From NCBI RefSeq assembly GCF_017312485.1, contig NZ_BMBA01000005.1, positions 121,966 to 185,965 on the forward strand: a stretch of DNA of 64,000 bases. Reading direction: 5' to 3'. How positions within the stretch are numbered: position 1 is the first letter of the stretch; each line of letters begins with the position of its first letter. Source of the DNA: Clostridium zeae (GTDB taxonomy: Bacteria; Bacillota; Clostridia; Clostridiales; Clostridiaceae). The notes under the pieces were generated by a model that did no database searches, was not told where the DNA came from, and saw nothing but the letters and a program-made list of their open reading frames with translations. Both the position numbers and the translations under genes were made by a program. This document shows positions 17,242-25,122 of this stretch, one piece after another.

Positions 17242-18138
17242 ATGGAGCTAACTAAAATAAACGGAAATACTTATTATATCAAAGCTCCAACTAATATTGG
17301 GGTTTATAGTTATAAGAATAAAAACTGTCTTCTTATTGACACTGGAATAAATAATTCTGCTGCAAGAAAGATTGAAGAAGTGTTGAAGGAAAATAATCTT
17401 CATGTTAAGTATATAGTAAATACACACAGTCACCCTGATCATTGTGGTGGAAACAATTATTTCAAAAACAATTATACTGGATGTATAGTATATACGTCAG
17501 AAAAAGAGAAATTGTATATGGAAAACATGGAACTAAGGGCAAACATGTTATATACGGCTACTAGTCCAAAGAATCTTTCTGATGATTGCAAAGACTTAAC
17601 TGTAGACCATGTTTTAGATCAAGGCAATACCAAGATAAATGATGACAAGTTTGAGGTTTTTGTGTTAAGGGGCCATTCTCCACAAAGTATTGGAATAGTT
17701 ACTTCAGATAAGGTATGTTTCTTAGGAGATGCTTTATACAGTGGGACAATATTAGAAAAATATTCTTTTCCATACTTATTTGATGTAGATAATGCACTTA
17801 TTTCTTTAGAGAAGATAAAAGAAATAGATGCAGACTATTTTGTTATAAGCCATGCAGAAGATATTTTTAAGAAAGAGGACATTATAGAGTTAGCAGATAA
17901 AAACATTGATAATATCAAGAATTACTGTAATCAAATGATAGAACTGTTAGAAAAGCCTTTGACAAAAGAGGAGTTATTAGAAAATCTAACAATACTTAAT
18001 GACTTAGATATTGATTTTAGGCAATATCATTTAAACTATTCATCAATGTCAGCATTTTTATCATATCTTTATAACAAAGGAAGAATTAATTCTTCAGTAG
18101 AGAATGGAAGGCTGTACTACTATAGCGTTAATGGCTAA
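17242..18138 (+). CDS. Metallo-beta-lactamase fold hydrolase
   Basis: A protein of about 298 residues. The zinc motif THSHPDHCGG (HxHxDH), a later LRGHSP His, CFLGDALY Asp and VISHAED His complete the binuclear metal site of the MBL superfamily. The C-terminal 80 residues are helical (DFRQYHLNYSSMSAFLSYL), resembling the extra domain of glyoxalase II-like or sulfur-metabolism members. The start is uncertain: an AGGAAGG sits directly against an ATG at 17230 and 13 bases before the ATG chosen here. Substrate unknown. Confidence 0.8.
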   Translation: MELTKINGNTYYIKAPTNIGVYSYKNKNCLLIDTGINNSAARKIEEVLKENNLHVKYIVNTHSHPDHCGGNNYFKNNYTGCIVYTSEKEKLYMENMELRANMLYTATSPKNLSDDCKDLTVDHVLDQGNTKINDDKFEVFVLRGHSPQSIGIVTSDKVCFLGDALYSGTILEKYSFPYLFDVDNALISLEKIKEIDADYFVISHAEDIFKKEDIIELADKNIDNIKNYCNQMIELLEKPLTKEELLENLTILNDLDIDFRQYHLNYSSMSAFLSYLYNKGRINSSVENGRLYYYSVNG

Positions 18139-18265
18139 TTAACATATTAAACAGAAAATTTATTATAAATATTTATTATGTTAAATTTATATATAAATAA
18201 TTCTATTAATGAATATTAGTACTATTATTAGTAGTATAAAAATATTTTATTGTGAGGTAATATGA

Positions 18266-19021
18266 ATGGATAATTCAAAATTTTATGAGACCATGTATAA
18301 AAGAAAATCTATAAGAAAGTATGATATGAGTCCCTTAGATGACAGAACTTTAAGTGATATAAAAAGCTTTATAAGTAACCTTAATCCTTTAGTATCTGGC
18401 ATTAAAACAGATCTACAGGTTATATCTCAAAATGATGTTAAAAGTTTTATGTCTATAAAAGCACCTCATTATGTGGTTGTATTTTCTGAGAATAAAGATG
18501 GATATTTAACTAATGTAGGTTTTATGCTTCAACAACTAGATTTATACTTGTCAGCTAATGGATTAGGTGCTTGTTGGCAAGGAATGGCTAAACCTGCAAA
18601 AGAAATAGTAAGTAAATCAGAACTAGAATTTGTTATAATGCTAGCTTTTGGGAAACCAACTGAGAGTTTATATAGAAGTGATAGGTCAGAATTTAAAAGA
18701 AACTCAATAGAAGCTATAAGAGATAAAGCTGATTTTGATGAATTATTAGAAGCTGTAAGAATAGCACCATCTGCAACTAATAGTCAGCCATGGCATTTTG
18801 ATATAGAAGGAAATAAGTTATATGCTAATTGTATAAAGCTTAATCCTATCAAAGCTCTTATAATGGAAAAAATGAATAAAATTGATATGGGAATCGGGTT
18901 GTGCCATCTATCAATAGCAGCAAAGCATTCAGGTAAAGAAGTTAAGTTCTTACTTAATGAAACTGCAACATATACTGCTCCAAAAGGATATTTCAATATT
19001 GGAAATGTAGAAATAGATTAA
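18266..19021 (+). CDS. Nitroreductase family protein
   Basis: A 251-residue flavin-binding protein of the nitroreductase superfamily. The N-terminal YKRKSIRKYDMSPLDD is the characteristic FMN-phosphate region, LSANGLGACWQG is the helix near the flavin, and APSATNSQPWHF in the second half is the other flavin motif, the reverse of the usual order. This matches the nitroreductase_4-like group of clostridia with a permuted or duplicated layout. GTGAGGT precedes the ATG. It probably reduces an electrophile or quinone using NAD(P)H; the acceptor is unknown. Confidence 0.8.
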   Translation: MDNSKFYETMYKRKSIRKYDMSPLDDRTLSDIKSFISNLNPLVSGIKTDLQVISQNDVKSFMSIKAPHYVVVFSENKDGYLTNVGFMLQQLDLYLSANGLGACWQGMAKPAKEIVSKSELEFVIMLAFGKPTESLYRSDRSEFKRNSIEAIRDKADFDELLEAVRIAPSATNSQPWHFDIEGNKLYANCIKLNPIKALIMEKMNKIDMGIGLCHLSIAAKHSGKEVKFLLNETATYTAPKGYFNIGNVEID

Positions 19022-19067
19022 ATATATAACGATGTGAAAAAAGTCTTCTGTTAATAATGAAAGTATG

Positions 19068-19125
19068 AAAAAGGAGTTATCATATATAAACTAACATTGT
19101 TTATATTGTAATAACTCCTTTTTAG
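19068..19125 (+). terminator. Terminator of the nitroreductase gene
   Basis: AAAAAGGAGTTAT pairs with ATAACTCCTTTTT. The 30-base loop holds a second hairpin, TATATAAAC/GTTTATAT. Confidence 0.8.
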
Positions 19126-19219
19126 ATGAGCCACTTCGCAATAAAATTTATATTTTTAAATTCTCTCACCAGAAACCGTGAGGGTTTTAAAAATAGATTT
19201 GGGATCGAAGTGGATCATC
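19125..19219 (-). repeat. Palindromic ~95-bp repeat, copy B (inverted)
   Basis: Outer arms GATGAGCCACTTCG and CGAAGTGGATCATC pair with one mismatch. The inner stem is TTTTTAAA/TTTAAAAA and the apex CTCTCAC/GTGAGGG. The apex reads GGTTTCT on the minus strand, so this copy is inverted relative to A, C and E. It fills the convergent gap between the nitroreductase terminator and the 3' end of sod. Confidence 0.88.
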
Positions 19220-19223
19220 TTTA

Positions 19224-19820
19224 TTACTTTAATGCAGTTTGAAATCTGCTATTAACGTCTTCCCAATTAACTATATTCCACCAAGCTTCTACGAAGCCAG
19301 CTCTCTTGTTTTGATATTTTAAGTAATAAGCATGTTCCCATACATCCACAATAAGAAGAGGGCATACTTCCCACTGAGTCAAGTTTTGATGCTTTTCTAC
19401 TTGTAGGATAACTAATTTGCTAAATAATTTATTCCAGCAAAGAACAGTCCAACCGGAACCTTCTACAGCTACTGCAGCAGCACTAAATTGTTTTTTAAAA
19501 GCATCGTAACTTCCAAAATCCTTTTTAATTTGATCTGCAAGATTTCCAGTAGCCTCTCCACCGCCATTTGGACTCATGTTTTGCCAAAACATTGTATGTA
19601 GGATATGACCAGCACCATGGAAAGCGTATTCTCTTTCCCAATGTTTTATTAAAGCAAAATCTCCTTTTTCTCTAGCTTCAGCTAGTTTTGTTTCTGCGTT
19701 GTTTAGTCCATCTACATAAGCTTTATGATGCATGTCGTGATGAATTTTAACAGTTTCTTGATCATAATGTGGTTCTAGTGCATCATAAGCATAAGGTAGA
19801 TCTGGTAAAGTATACGGCAT
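19224..19820 (-). CDS. sodA: Superoxide dismutase, Fe/Mn family
   Basis: A 198-residue Fe/Mn superoxide dismutase that converts superoxide to oxygen and peroxide in the cytoplasm. Metal ligands are visible: His27 in VKIHHDMHH, a His near residue 75 in HILHTMFW, and Asp159 and His163 in the signature DVWEHAYY. The GAGHILHTMFW segment departs a little from the usual GG-H-x-NH-x-x-FW form. It is divergent from rubrerythrin, fitting an oxygen-defence unit, and AGGTGAT precedes the ATG. Mn or Fe preference cannot be read safely. Confidence 0.93.
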   Translation of the reverse strand: MPYTLPDLPYAYDALEPHYDQETVKIHHDMHHKAYVDGLNNAETKLAEAREKGDFALIKHWEREYAFHGAGHILHTMFWQNMSPNGGGEATGNLADQIKKDFGSYDAFKKQFSAAAVAVEGSGWTVLCWNKLFSKLVILQVEKHQNLTQWEVCPLLIVDVWEHAYYLKYQNKRAGFVEAWWNIVNWEDVNSRFQTALK

Positions 19821-19993
19821 AATATCACCTCTTAATAAAATTTAATCTCTAATATATTACCCACTATATAGAAAGTTATAAGCAAAATTATAAGTTTGGA
19901 TATTACAAATTAGGTTTACATAATCAGGTATATATTTTTTCTTGTAGTTAATAATACCAATGTAATTATAATTTGAGAGAGGATGTGTCTATA

Positions 19994-20551
19994 TTGGCAG
20001 TAAACAATGCAATGACTGCTGACTTTTTACGTTCAGCTTATGGTGGAGAAAGTATGGCTCATATGAGATACCTTATATGGGGGGACTCTGCTGAAAAGGA
20101 TGGGTATCCTACTATTGGTAATCTATTTAGAGCTGTTGCTTATGCAGAATTGGTTCATGCAAAGAATCACTTTAATGTATTGAAAGAACAAGTAGGAGAT
20201 AACACTGTTGTGGCAGGAGCTGTATTTGGTCACACAAATATAATAGAAAATCTACAAGGTGCTATTGATGGAGAATTACATGAAATAAAACAAATGTATC
20301 CTGTTTATCTTGAAACAGCAAGATATCAAGCAGAAAAAGATGCTCAAAGGACTTTTCATTATGCATTAGAAGCAGAAAAAGTTCATGCTAAGCTATTCGA
20401 ATTTGCCCAAGATACTGCAAAACAAGAAAAAGATTTAGATATAGCTGCAATTTATGTTTGCCCAATCTGTGGATATACTGAAATTGGTGATAATGTTGAA
20501 AAGTGCCCGATTTGTGGTGCAAGTAAAGATATGTTTAAAGCTTTTGAATAA
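19994..20551 (+). CDS. rbr: Rubrerythrin
   Basis: About 185 residues. The ferritin-like diiron domain has the E-x6-Y and E-x2-H motifs (GGESMAHMRYLIWG, AYAELVHAKNH, DGELHEI, LEAEKVHAKLF). The C-terminal rubredoxin domain has two CPICG knuckles (VCPICGYTE and KCPICGASK). It reduces hydrogen peroxide in anaerobes. The TTG at 19994, 10 bases after GAGAGGA, is the best start; in-frame TTG 19973 and GTG 19985 fall in or before the ribosome site. It is divergent from sod and ends at a good terminator. Confidence 0.92.
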   Translation: MAVNNAMTADFLRSAYGGESMAHMRYLIWGDSAEKDGYPTIGNLFRAVAYAELVHAKNHFNVLKEQVGDNTVVAGAVFGHTNIIENLQGAIDGELHEIKQMYPVYLETARYQAEKDAQRTFHYALEAEKVHAKLFEFAQDTAKQEKDLDIAAIYVCPICGYTEIGDNVEKCPICGASKDMFKAFE

Positions 20552-20644
20552 ATCAAATAATAGATTTTCACAGTTTAAATAAAGATTGTATATTATTAAG
20601 CTAGACGTCTTAGAAAACGAATCTAGATTTTAAAGCTATGCAGT

Positions 20645-20688
20645 AAAAAGCACTACTAAATCTTTTATAGATATAGCAGTGCTTTTAT
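20645..20688 (+). terminator. Terminator of rubrerythrin
   Basis: AAAAAGCACT and CTA pair with TAG and AGTGCTTTT, then T-rich sequence. It lies immediately before repeat copy C. Confidence 0.75.
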
Positions 20689-20692
20689 TAAG

Positions 20693-20787
20693 GATGAAAC
20701 ACTTTAATCCGAAAACCATTTTCAAAACTCCTCTGGGTTCTGAGAGGAGAATTTGAAAATATAAATTTAATCATTAAGTGGTTCATC
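20693..20787 (+). repeat. Palindromic ~95-bp repeat, copy C
   Basis: Outer arms GATGAAACACTT and AAGTGGTTCATC pair with one mismatch. The inner ATTTTCAAA/TTTGAAAAT is perfect, and the apex is CCTCT-GGGTTCTG-AGAGG. Orientation is the same as copies A and E. A partial second unit begins three bases after its end. Confidence 0.9.
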
Positions 20788-20790
20788 TAA

Positions 20791-20825
20791 AGATGAAGCA
20801 CTTCAATTTGGAATCTATTTTTTTG
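20791..20825 (+). repeat. Truncated repeat unit D, head-to-tail with copy C
   Basis: GATGAAGCACTTC and GAATCTATTTT reproduce the 5' arm of the repeat (compare GATGTACCAATTCG and AATCTATTTT of copy E), but the 3' half is missing. It runs into the last codons of dps, whose stop codon lies inside it. The C-D junction itself forms a hairpin, AGTGGTTCATCT/AGATGAAGCACT. Confidence 0.65.
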
Positions 20826-21291
20826 TAAATGCGGTTAACATCCATAAGTCTTTCTCATATGTAGATATAAATCCTGCCATAAGATCAACAGTACCTTGGT
20901 CGTTTGCATCGTCTGCAAGGGCCAGTATACTTCGTGAGGCTTCTAATAATGATGAAAAATCTTTTCTTATGACTTCTATTGAATCTTCAGGTGTAACATC
21001 TTTGCTTTCTCTTTCAGCTATTGTAGATAGACTTAGATATTCTTTCAAAGAAGCAGCAGGAGTATGACCTAAAGTTAATATTCTTTCTGCAACAGCATCT
21101 AGATCTGTATTTACTTTATCGTAATATTCTTCAAACTTTGTGTGAAGTTCAAAGAAAGCAGCTCCTTTTATATTCCAATGAAGATTGTGAAGTTTAGTAT
21201 ATATAATATTTAAGTTTGAAAGATACTTATTCAATTCTCTAACTATGGTTTCTAAACCATCTTTCTCTAAACCAATATAATTTTTGCTCAT
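20815..21291 (-). CDS. dps: Dps/ferritin-like DNA-protection protein
   Basis: A 158-residue Dps-family miniferritin that oxidises and stores iron and shields DNA from peroxide. The intersubunit ferroxidase site is seen as LHNLHWNIKG (His), FFELHTKFEEYYDKVNTDLD (His, Asp, Glu) and DAVAERI. Length is typical, with no long basic N-terminal tail. AGGAGGG precedes the ATG. It lies downstream of perR in the same direction; a 38-bp-arm near-palindrome at 21381-21424 is in its upstream region. The 3' end meets a truncated repeat unit. Confidence 0.9.
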   Translation of the reverse strand: MSKNYIGLEKDGLETIVRELNKYLSNLNIIYTKLHNLHWNIKGAAFFELHTKFEEYYDKVNTDLDAVAERILTLGHTPAASLKEYLSLSTIAERESKDVTPEDSIEVIRKDFSSLLEASRSILALADDANDQGTVDLMAGFISTYEKDLWMLTAFTKK

Positions 21292-21380
21292 AAAAAACCC
21301 TCCTTATTAATTACTGTTTTTTATATGAAGACATAATAAAGTATAACCATTTAGTACTCGTAATATTTGCGCAATATAGT

Positions 21381-21424
21381 ATTAAATTAAAGTTAATACT
21401 ATACTGTATTAACCTTAATTTAAT
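21381..21424. promoter_or_regulatory. 44-bp near-perfect palindrome upstream of dps
   Basis: Arms ATTAAATTAA-A-GTTAATAC and GTATTAAC-C-TTAATTTAAT surround a 6-base centre, TATACT. Only one position in each 19-base arm fails to pair. It follows the perR terminator and precedes dps, so it may be an operator or a cruciform/RNA hairpin in the dps control region. Confidence 0.55.
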
Positions 21425-21427
21425 GAT

Positions 21428-21462
21428 AATAAAAATAAAAATCAGACCAAAACTGGTCTGAT
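21428..21462 (-). terminator. Terminator of perR
   Basis: On the minus strand AATCAGACCA pairs with TGGTCTGATT around a 4-base loop, followed by TTTATTTTTATT. Confidence 0.85.
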
Positions 21463-21884
21463 TATTTGTCTTTATTACATAAGCAATTTTTGCAGATACC
21501 TTTAAAATGAAAAGATTGTTCTTTGACTTTAAAACCTTCTAAGTTTTTTATCTTAGAAAAATTTATATCCATGTCAATATCATAAACTGTGCCACAATTT
21601 TCACACTTAAAATGTCCATGACCTTGTGGATTAAATAAGTCATATCTTATTTCATTTCCCTCTATTGTTATAGCCTCTACAAGTTTTTTTTCAACAAACA
21701 TGTTTAAAGTATTATATACAGTAGTTTTTGAAAGAGTAGGTATATCTTTAACTAATTCTTCATAAATTTGGTTTACATTAGGATGATTTTGTCTTTCATT
21801 CAAATATTCAAGAATTCTCTTTCTTTGATAGGAAGGACTGATACCATTTTTTCTTAAGTAAGCTTCAATATTGGTTATCTTCAT
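21462..21884 (-). CDS. perR: Fur family peroxide-stress regulator PerR
   Basis: About 140 residues with the Fur-family winged helix (SPSYQRKRILEYL, TLSKTTVYNTLNMF) and dimerisation domain. Zinc cysteines are in FKCENCG and GICKNCLC. The regulatory-metal ligands match PerR: His in QNHPNV, Asp in RYDLF, HGHF and Asp residues in DIDMD. The position beside dps, rubrerythrin and sod supports PerR rather than Fur. AGGAGG is 12 bases before the ATG and 9 before an adjacent TTG, so either may start. A Per-box-like TTATAATTGTTATTA lies upstream. Confidence 0.88.
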   Translation of the reverse strand: MKITNIEAYLRKNGISPSYQRKRILEYLNERQNHPNVNQIYEELVKDIPTLSKTTVYNTLNMFVEKKLVEAITIEGNEIRYDLFNPQGHGHFKCENCGTVYDIDMDINFSKIKNLEGFKVKEQSFHFKGICKNCLCNKDK

Positions 21885-21938
21885 CAAATTTATTAACCTC
21901 CTATATTAAAGTGTAATCAGTACAGTCTTATATTTAAT

Positions 21939-21968
21939 TTAATAATGGTAAATTTTTTAAATTGTCAA
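21939..21968 (-). promoter_or_regulatory. Promoter of perR
   Basis: On the minus strand TTGACA (21968-21963) and TATTAA (21944-21939) are 18 bases apart. Confidence 0.5.
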
Positions 21969-21981
21969 TGAAACATACTAG

Positions 21982-21996
21982 TTATAATTGTTATTA
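21982..21996. promoter_or_regulatory. Candidate Per box
   Basis: TTATAATTGTTATTA agrees with the Bacillus Per-box consensus TTATAATnATTATAA at 12 of 14 defined positions. It lies between divergent perR and the histidine-kinase gene, upstream of the perR -35 box. Confidence 0.5.
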
Positions 21997-22039
21997 AGTT
22001 GTACTATATAAAGATAATATGAAAATTTTAGGAGGATAT

Positions 22040-23203
22040 ATGTCTAGTAAATTTGAGCAGGAAAAATCAATAATATTTTTAAGGTACATATATATTTTTA
22101 TATTCATATTAGCTTTTTCACATAATGGAGATAGAATAGATGTTTTTCACATAGTATTTTTATTGTTATTTATAATAAATAATCAAGTAAGGTATTTCAT
22201 GTTACCTAGGAAATATATATTTATAATTATATCTATTACTATTGAAACTTTATTGGCATATAAATTATATAGCTTAGGTGGGATCTTTGGTGAGTTTATT
22301 TTTGTATTACCTCTATTAGATATAATATATAACCTGAAAAAGATGTACTGGATATTCTATGCTTTATTTGTTGTTACTCTATTATATAACCAAAACTTAG
22401 ATAAAATACTTGGATGGGTCATAGTATCAGTACCTTTAATTATAATTTTGGATAAGGTTAAGGATGAAGAGTATAGAAAAATAGAAGCTCAGGATTTATA
22501 TGATAAATTAAGAGAAAAAGATGAAGAATTAAAAAAGGTTAATATGGAACTTGAAGCTTATGCGAACACAATAGAAGAGATAACGCTTTTAAGGGAAAGA
22601 AATAGAGTATCACGGGAAATTCACGACAATGTTGGGCATGCCTTATCTACTATAATAATTCAGCTTGGAGCGATAGAAAAGATATCAGAGAAAGATGGAG
22701 AAACAGCTAGCCAAATGGCTAAAAATCTAGGCCAATTCTCTAAGGAAAGTATGGAACGAGTACGAGCTGCAGTAAGAGCCATGAAACCACGAGAGCTAGA
22801 AGAGTATGAAGGTGTAATAGCTATTTCTGAAATGATTAAAAACTTTGAAAAACTCACTGCGGTAAAAGTTAGGTTTAGAGTGTCTGATAACGTATGGAAA
22901 CTAAATTCAGATCAAACCATGGTTATATATAGAATAATTCAAGAGTTTCTATCGAACTCAGTAAGACATGGAAAAGCAACAGAAATAAGAGTGTTTTTAA
23001 ATTTCTTAGATGATTATTTTAGAATGCATCTAAAAGATAACGGTAATGGCTGCAATGATGTGGTACCTGGTGTTGGACTTTCTAGTATAAAAGAAAGAGT
23101 TTCTGTTTGGGGAGGAACTATAGAATACTTTACTGAGATTAATAAAGGCTTTGAACTTATTGTTACTATGGATAAAGGTAAGTTGAGTTTAGATGAAGTA
23201 TAA
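22040..23203 (+). CDS. Sensor histidine kinase, NarL/DesK type
   Basis: About 387 residues. The N-terminal 135 residues contain several transmembrane helices. A coiled stretch (LYDKLREKDEELKKVNMELE) leads to the HisKA_3 dimerisation helix with EIHDNVGHAL; His195 is the predicted phosphorylation site. HATPase_c motifs follow (EFLSNSVRHGKA, LKDNGNGC, GLSSIKERV). The start at 22040 is set by AGGAGG four bases upstream. It is paired with the response regulator 21 bp downstream and is followed by an ABC-2 exporter, a common drug- or envelope-stress arrangement. Signal unknown. Confidence 0.9.
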   Translation: MSSKFEQEKSIIFLRYIYIFIFILAFSHNGDRIDVFHIVFLLLFIINNQVRYFMLPRKYIFIIISITIETLLAYKLYSLGGIFGEFIFVLPLLDIIYNLKKMYWIFYALFVVTLLYNQNLDKILGWVIVSVPLIIILDKVKDEEYRKIEAQDLYDKLREKDEELKKVNMELEAYANTIEEITLLRERNRVSREIHDNVGHALSTIIIQLGAIEKISEKDGETASQMAKNLGQFSKESMERVRAAVRAMKPRELEEYEGVIAISEMIKNFEKLTAVKVRFRVSDNVWKLNSDQTMVIYRIIQEFLSNSVRHGKATEIRVFLNFLDDYFRMHLKDNGNGCNDVVPGVGLSSIKERVSVWGGTIEYFTEINKGFELIVTMDKGKLSLDEV

Positions 23204-23224
23204 AATATGTTGGAGGTTTTATAG

Positions 23225-23881
23225 TTGGATAAGATAAAAATAATTATAGTAGATGATGAAAAGTTGATAAGAGAAGGTTTAAAAATAATACTTTCAACCT
23301 ATGAAGATATAGAGGTATTGGCATTATGTGAAGATGGACATATAGCTTATGAATTTTGTAAATCAAATAAGGTTGATGTAGTGCTAATGGACATAAGAAT
23401 GGATAACTGCGATGGAGTATTGGGGACAAAACTTATTAATCAATTAAATAGTGATACAAAAATACTTATACTTACTACTTTTAAAGATAGTGAATACATA
23501 GAGGATGCTTTGAAGAATGGTGCATCTGGATATTTACTAAAGGATAGTTCTTATGATTTGATATATGGTGGAATTAAGGCTGCGTTTGGAGGAAATATAG
23601 TTGTCCACCCAGATATAGTATCTAAGCTTGTAGTTAAAGAAAATGATAAAGATGATTCTTTAATAAAGAAGAAATTAAAAGAAGAAACAGGACTCACAGA
23701 AAGAGAGTTAATTATAATAGAAGAGATAGCAAATGGACTCTCCAATAAAGAAATTGGAGAAAAAATGTATCTTACAGAAGGAACTATAAAGAATAACATA
23801 ACTACTATACTTTCCAAATTAGCTTTAAGAGATAGGACTCAAATAGCTATATTTGCTTTCAAAAATAACTTAATCAAGTAA
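23225..23881 (+). CDS. Response regulator, NarL/LuxR family
   Basis: A 218-residue two-domain regulator. The receiver domain has IIIVDDEKLIREG, phospho-acceptor Asp56 in VLMDIRMD and Lys in YLLKDSS. The C-terminal GerE/LuxR HTH reads LTERELIIIEEIANGLSNKE and LTEGTIKNNITTI. The start is TTG, 9 bases after TGGAGG. It is the partner of the preceding kinase and ends at a terminator. The ABC-2 exporter genes start 296 bp downstream; the palindrome AATGACTTAAGTCATT in that gap is a candidate binding site. Confidence 0.92.
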   Translation: MDKIKIIIVDDEKLIREGLKIILSTYEDIEVLALCEDGHIAYEFCKSNKVDVVLMDIRMDNCDGVLGTKLINQLNSDTKILILTTFKDSEYIEDALKNGASGYLLKDSSYDLIYGGIKAAFGGNIVVHPDIVSKLVVKENDKDDSLIKKKLKEETGLTERELIIIEEIANGLSNKEIGEKMYLTEGTIKNNITTILSKLALRDRTQIAIFAFKNNLIK

Positions 23882-23885
23882 AATT

Positions 23886-23921
23886 TTGAGGTCAGGAAAT
23901 TCCTGACCTCAATTATTTTTA
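23886..23921 (+). terminator. Terminator of the two-component operon
   Basis: TTGAGGTCAGGAA pairs with ATTCCTGACCTCAA, followed by TTATTTTT. Confidence 0.85.
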
Positions 23922-24029
23922 TGAATTTACTACATCTATAGATTGCTTTTATTCAATATGGTTGATGGGTATAAAATTATTAATTGTATAGTTGTATCTA
24001 TTTGAAAAATATCAAATAGCATAAGTATA

Positions 24030-24045
24030 AATGACTTAAGTCATT
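24030..24045. promoter_or_regulatory. 16-bp perfect palindrome upstream of the ABC-2 operon
   Basis: AATGACTTAAGTCATT is its own reverse complement. A TATAAT at 24090-24095 with a poor -35 (TATGTA) puts the palindrome roughly 22 bases upstream of the -35 region, a suitable place for an activator such as the NarL-type regulator encoded just before. Confidence 0.5.
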
Positions 24046-24176
24046 CAATATGATGACCTAGGCTAATATGTAATAAATAGGAAGCAGTATATAATTAACT
24101 CATAGATAAGAATTAAATAAAGTTAGCTTTGAGGAGATAAAAAGGCTTAACTGTTCAATATAAGGAGGATAATAAA

Positions 24177-25121
24177 ATGAATATTGTAGAAGTAAATAAT
24201 ATAACAAAGAGGTTTAACGATAAGCTTGTTTTAGATAATGTTTCATTTAACATAAAGAAGGGTGAAATATTTGGGCTCCTTGGACCTAACGGAGCTGGAA
24301 AATCTACATTAATAAACTTGATGGTTGGGCTCTTAAAGATGGATAAGGGCCAAGTGATAATAGGCGGTAATGATATAAGTAAAGAAACAATTAAAGCAAA
24401 AGAAAGAATCGGTTTAGTTCCTCAAGAAATTGCATTATTTGAAGGTTTAAATGCAAAGGAAAACTTAGAATACTGGGGAGGTCTTTATGGATTAAGAGGA
24501 AAGATGCTTAAGGATAGAATAGATGAAGCTATAGAAATATCAGCGCTTAAGGATCATTTAAAAAATCCAGTAAAAAAATACTCAGGAGGAATGAAGAGAA
24601 GATTAAATATAGCTGCGGCAATGATGCACCATCCAGAAGTATTAATAATGGATGAGCCAACTGTAGGTGTAGACCCACAATCAAGAAATCATATTTTTGA
24701 AGTTGTTAAGAGGATGAATAAGGAATATAGTACGTCAATAATATATACATCTCACTATATGGAAGAAGTTGAACTTCTCTGCGACAACATTCTTATATTA
24801 GATTTAGGTAAGGAAGTAGCATATGGAAGTAAAGAAGAATTAAAGAGGATGGTAATCAGTGATAAGGTAATTAAGATAAAAGCTCAAGGAAGACTGGAGG
24901 AATTAGCTTTTGCAATAAAGAAGCTTCCTAATATAAGAGGCACTGAAGTTTTAGGTGACGAAGTCAAAGTGATATGCAATGAAGCACTTACTATAAATGA
25001 GATCTTGGACGCTATAGCAGAGTACAAGGTTGCAGTAAAGAATATAGGAATAGAGGAACCTAATCTAGAAGAAGTGTTCTTAACACTTACAGGCAGAAAT
25101 CTAAGGGATGAGGAGAAGTAA
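24177..25121 (+). CDS. ABC-2 exporter ATP-binding protein (DrrA/CcmA type)
   Basis: A 314-residue ATPase. Walker A is GPNGAGKST, the Q-loop is in VPQEIALFEGL, the signature is YSGGMKRRLNIAAAM, Walker B is VLIMDEPTVGVD and the switch His is in YTSHYMEE. The C-terminal 90 residues form the extra domain usual in drug or lantibiotic exporters. AAGGAGG precedes the ATG. It overlaps the next ORF's upstream codons and heads a three-gene operon with two ABC-2 permeases, probably under the adjacent two-component system. Confidence 0.92.
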   Translation: MNIVEVNNITKRFNDKLVLDNVSFNIKKGEIFGLLGPNGAGKSTLINLMVGLLKMDKGQVIIGGNDISKETIKAKERIGLVPQEIALFEGLNAKENLEYWGGLYGLRGKMLKDRIDEAIEISALKDHLKNPVKKYSGGMKRRLNIAAAMMHHPEVLIMDEPTVGVDPQSRNHIFEVVKRMNKEYSTSIIYTSHYMEEVELLCDNILILDLGKEVAYGSKEELKRMVISDKVIKIKAQGRLEELAFAIKKLPNIRGTEVLGDEVKVICNEALTINEILDAIAEYKVAVKNIGIEEPNLEEVFLTLTGRNLRDEEK

Positions 25122-25122
25122 A

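Noticed and set aside
19860-19900. A Per box in the sod/rubrerythrin gap (TTATAAGCAAAATTATAA)
   Set aside because: The half-sites are too far apart (18 instead of 15 bp) for the Per-box consensus, so I do not call it.
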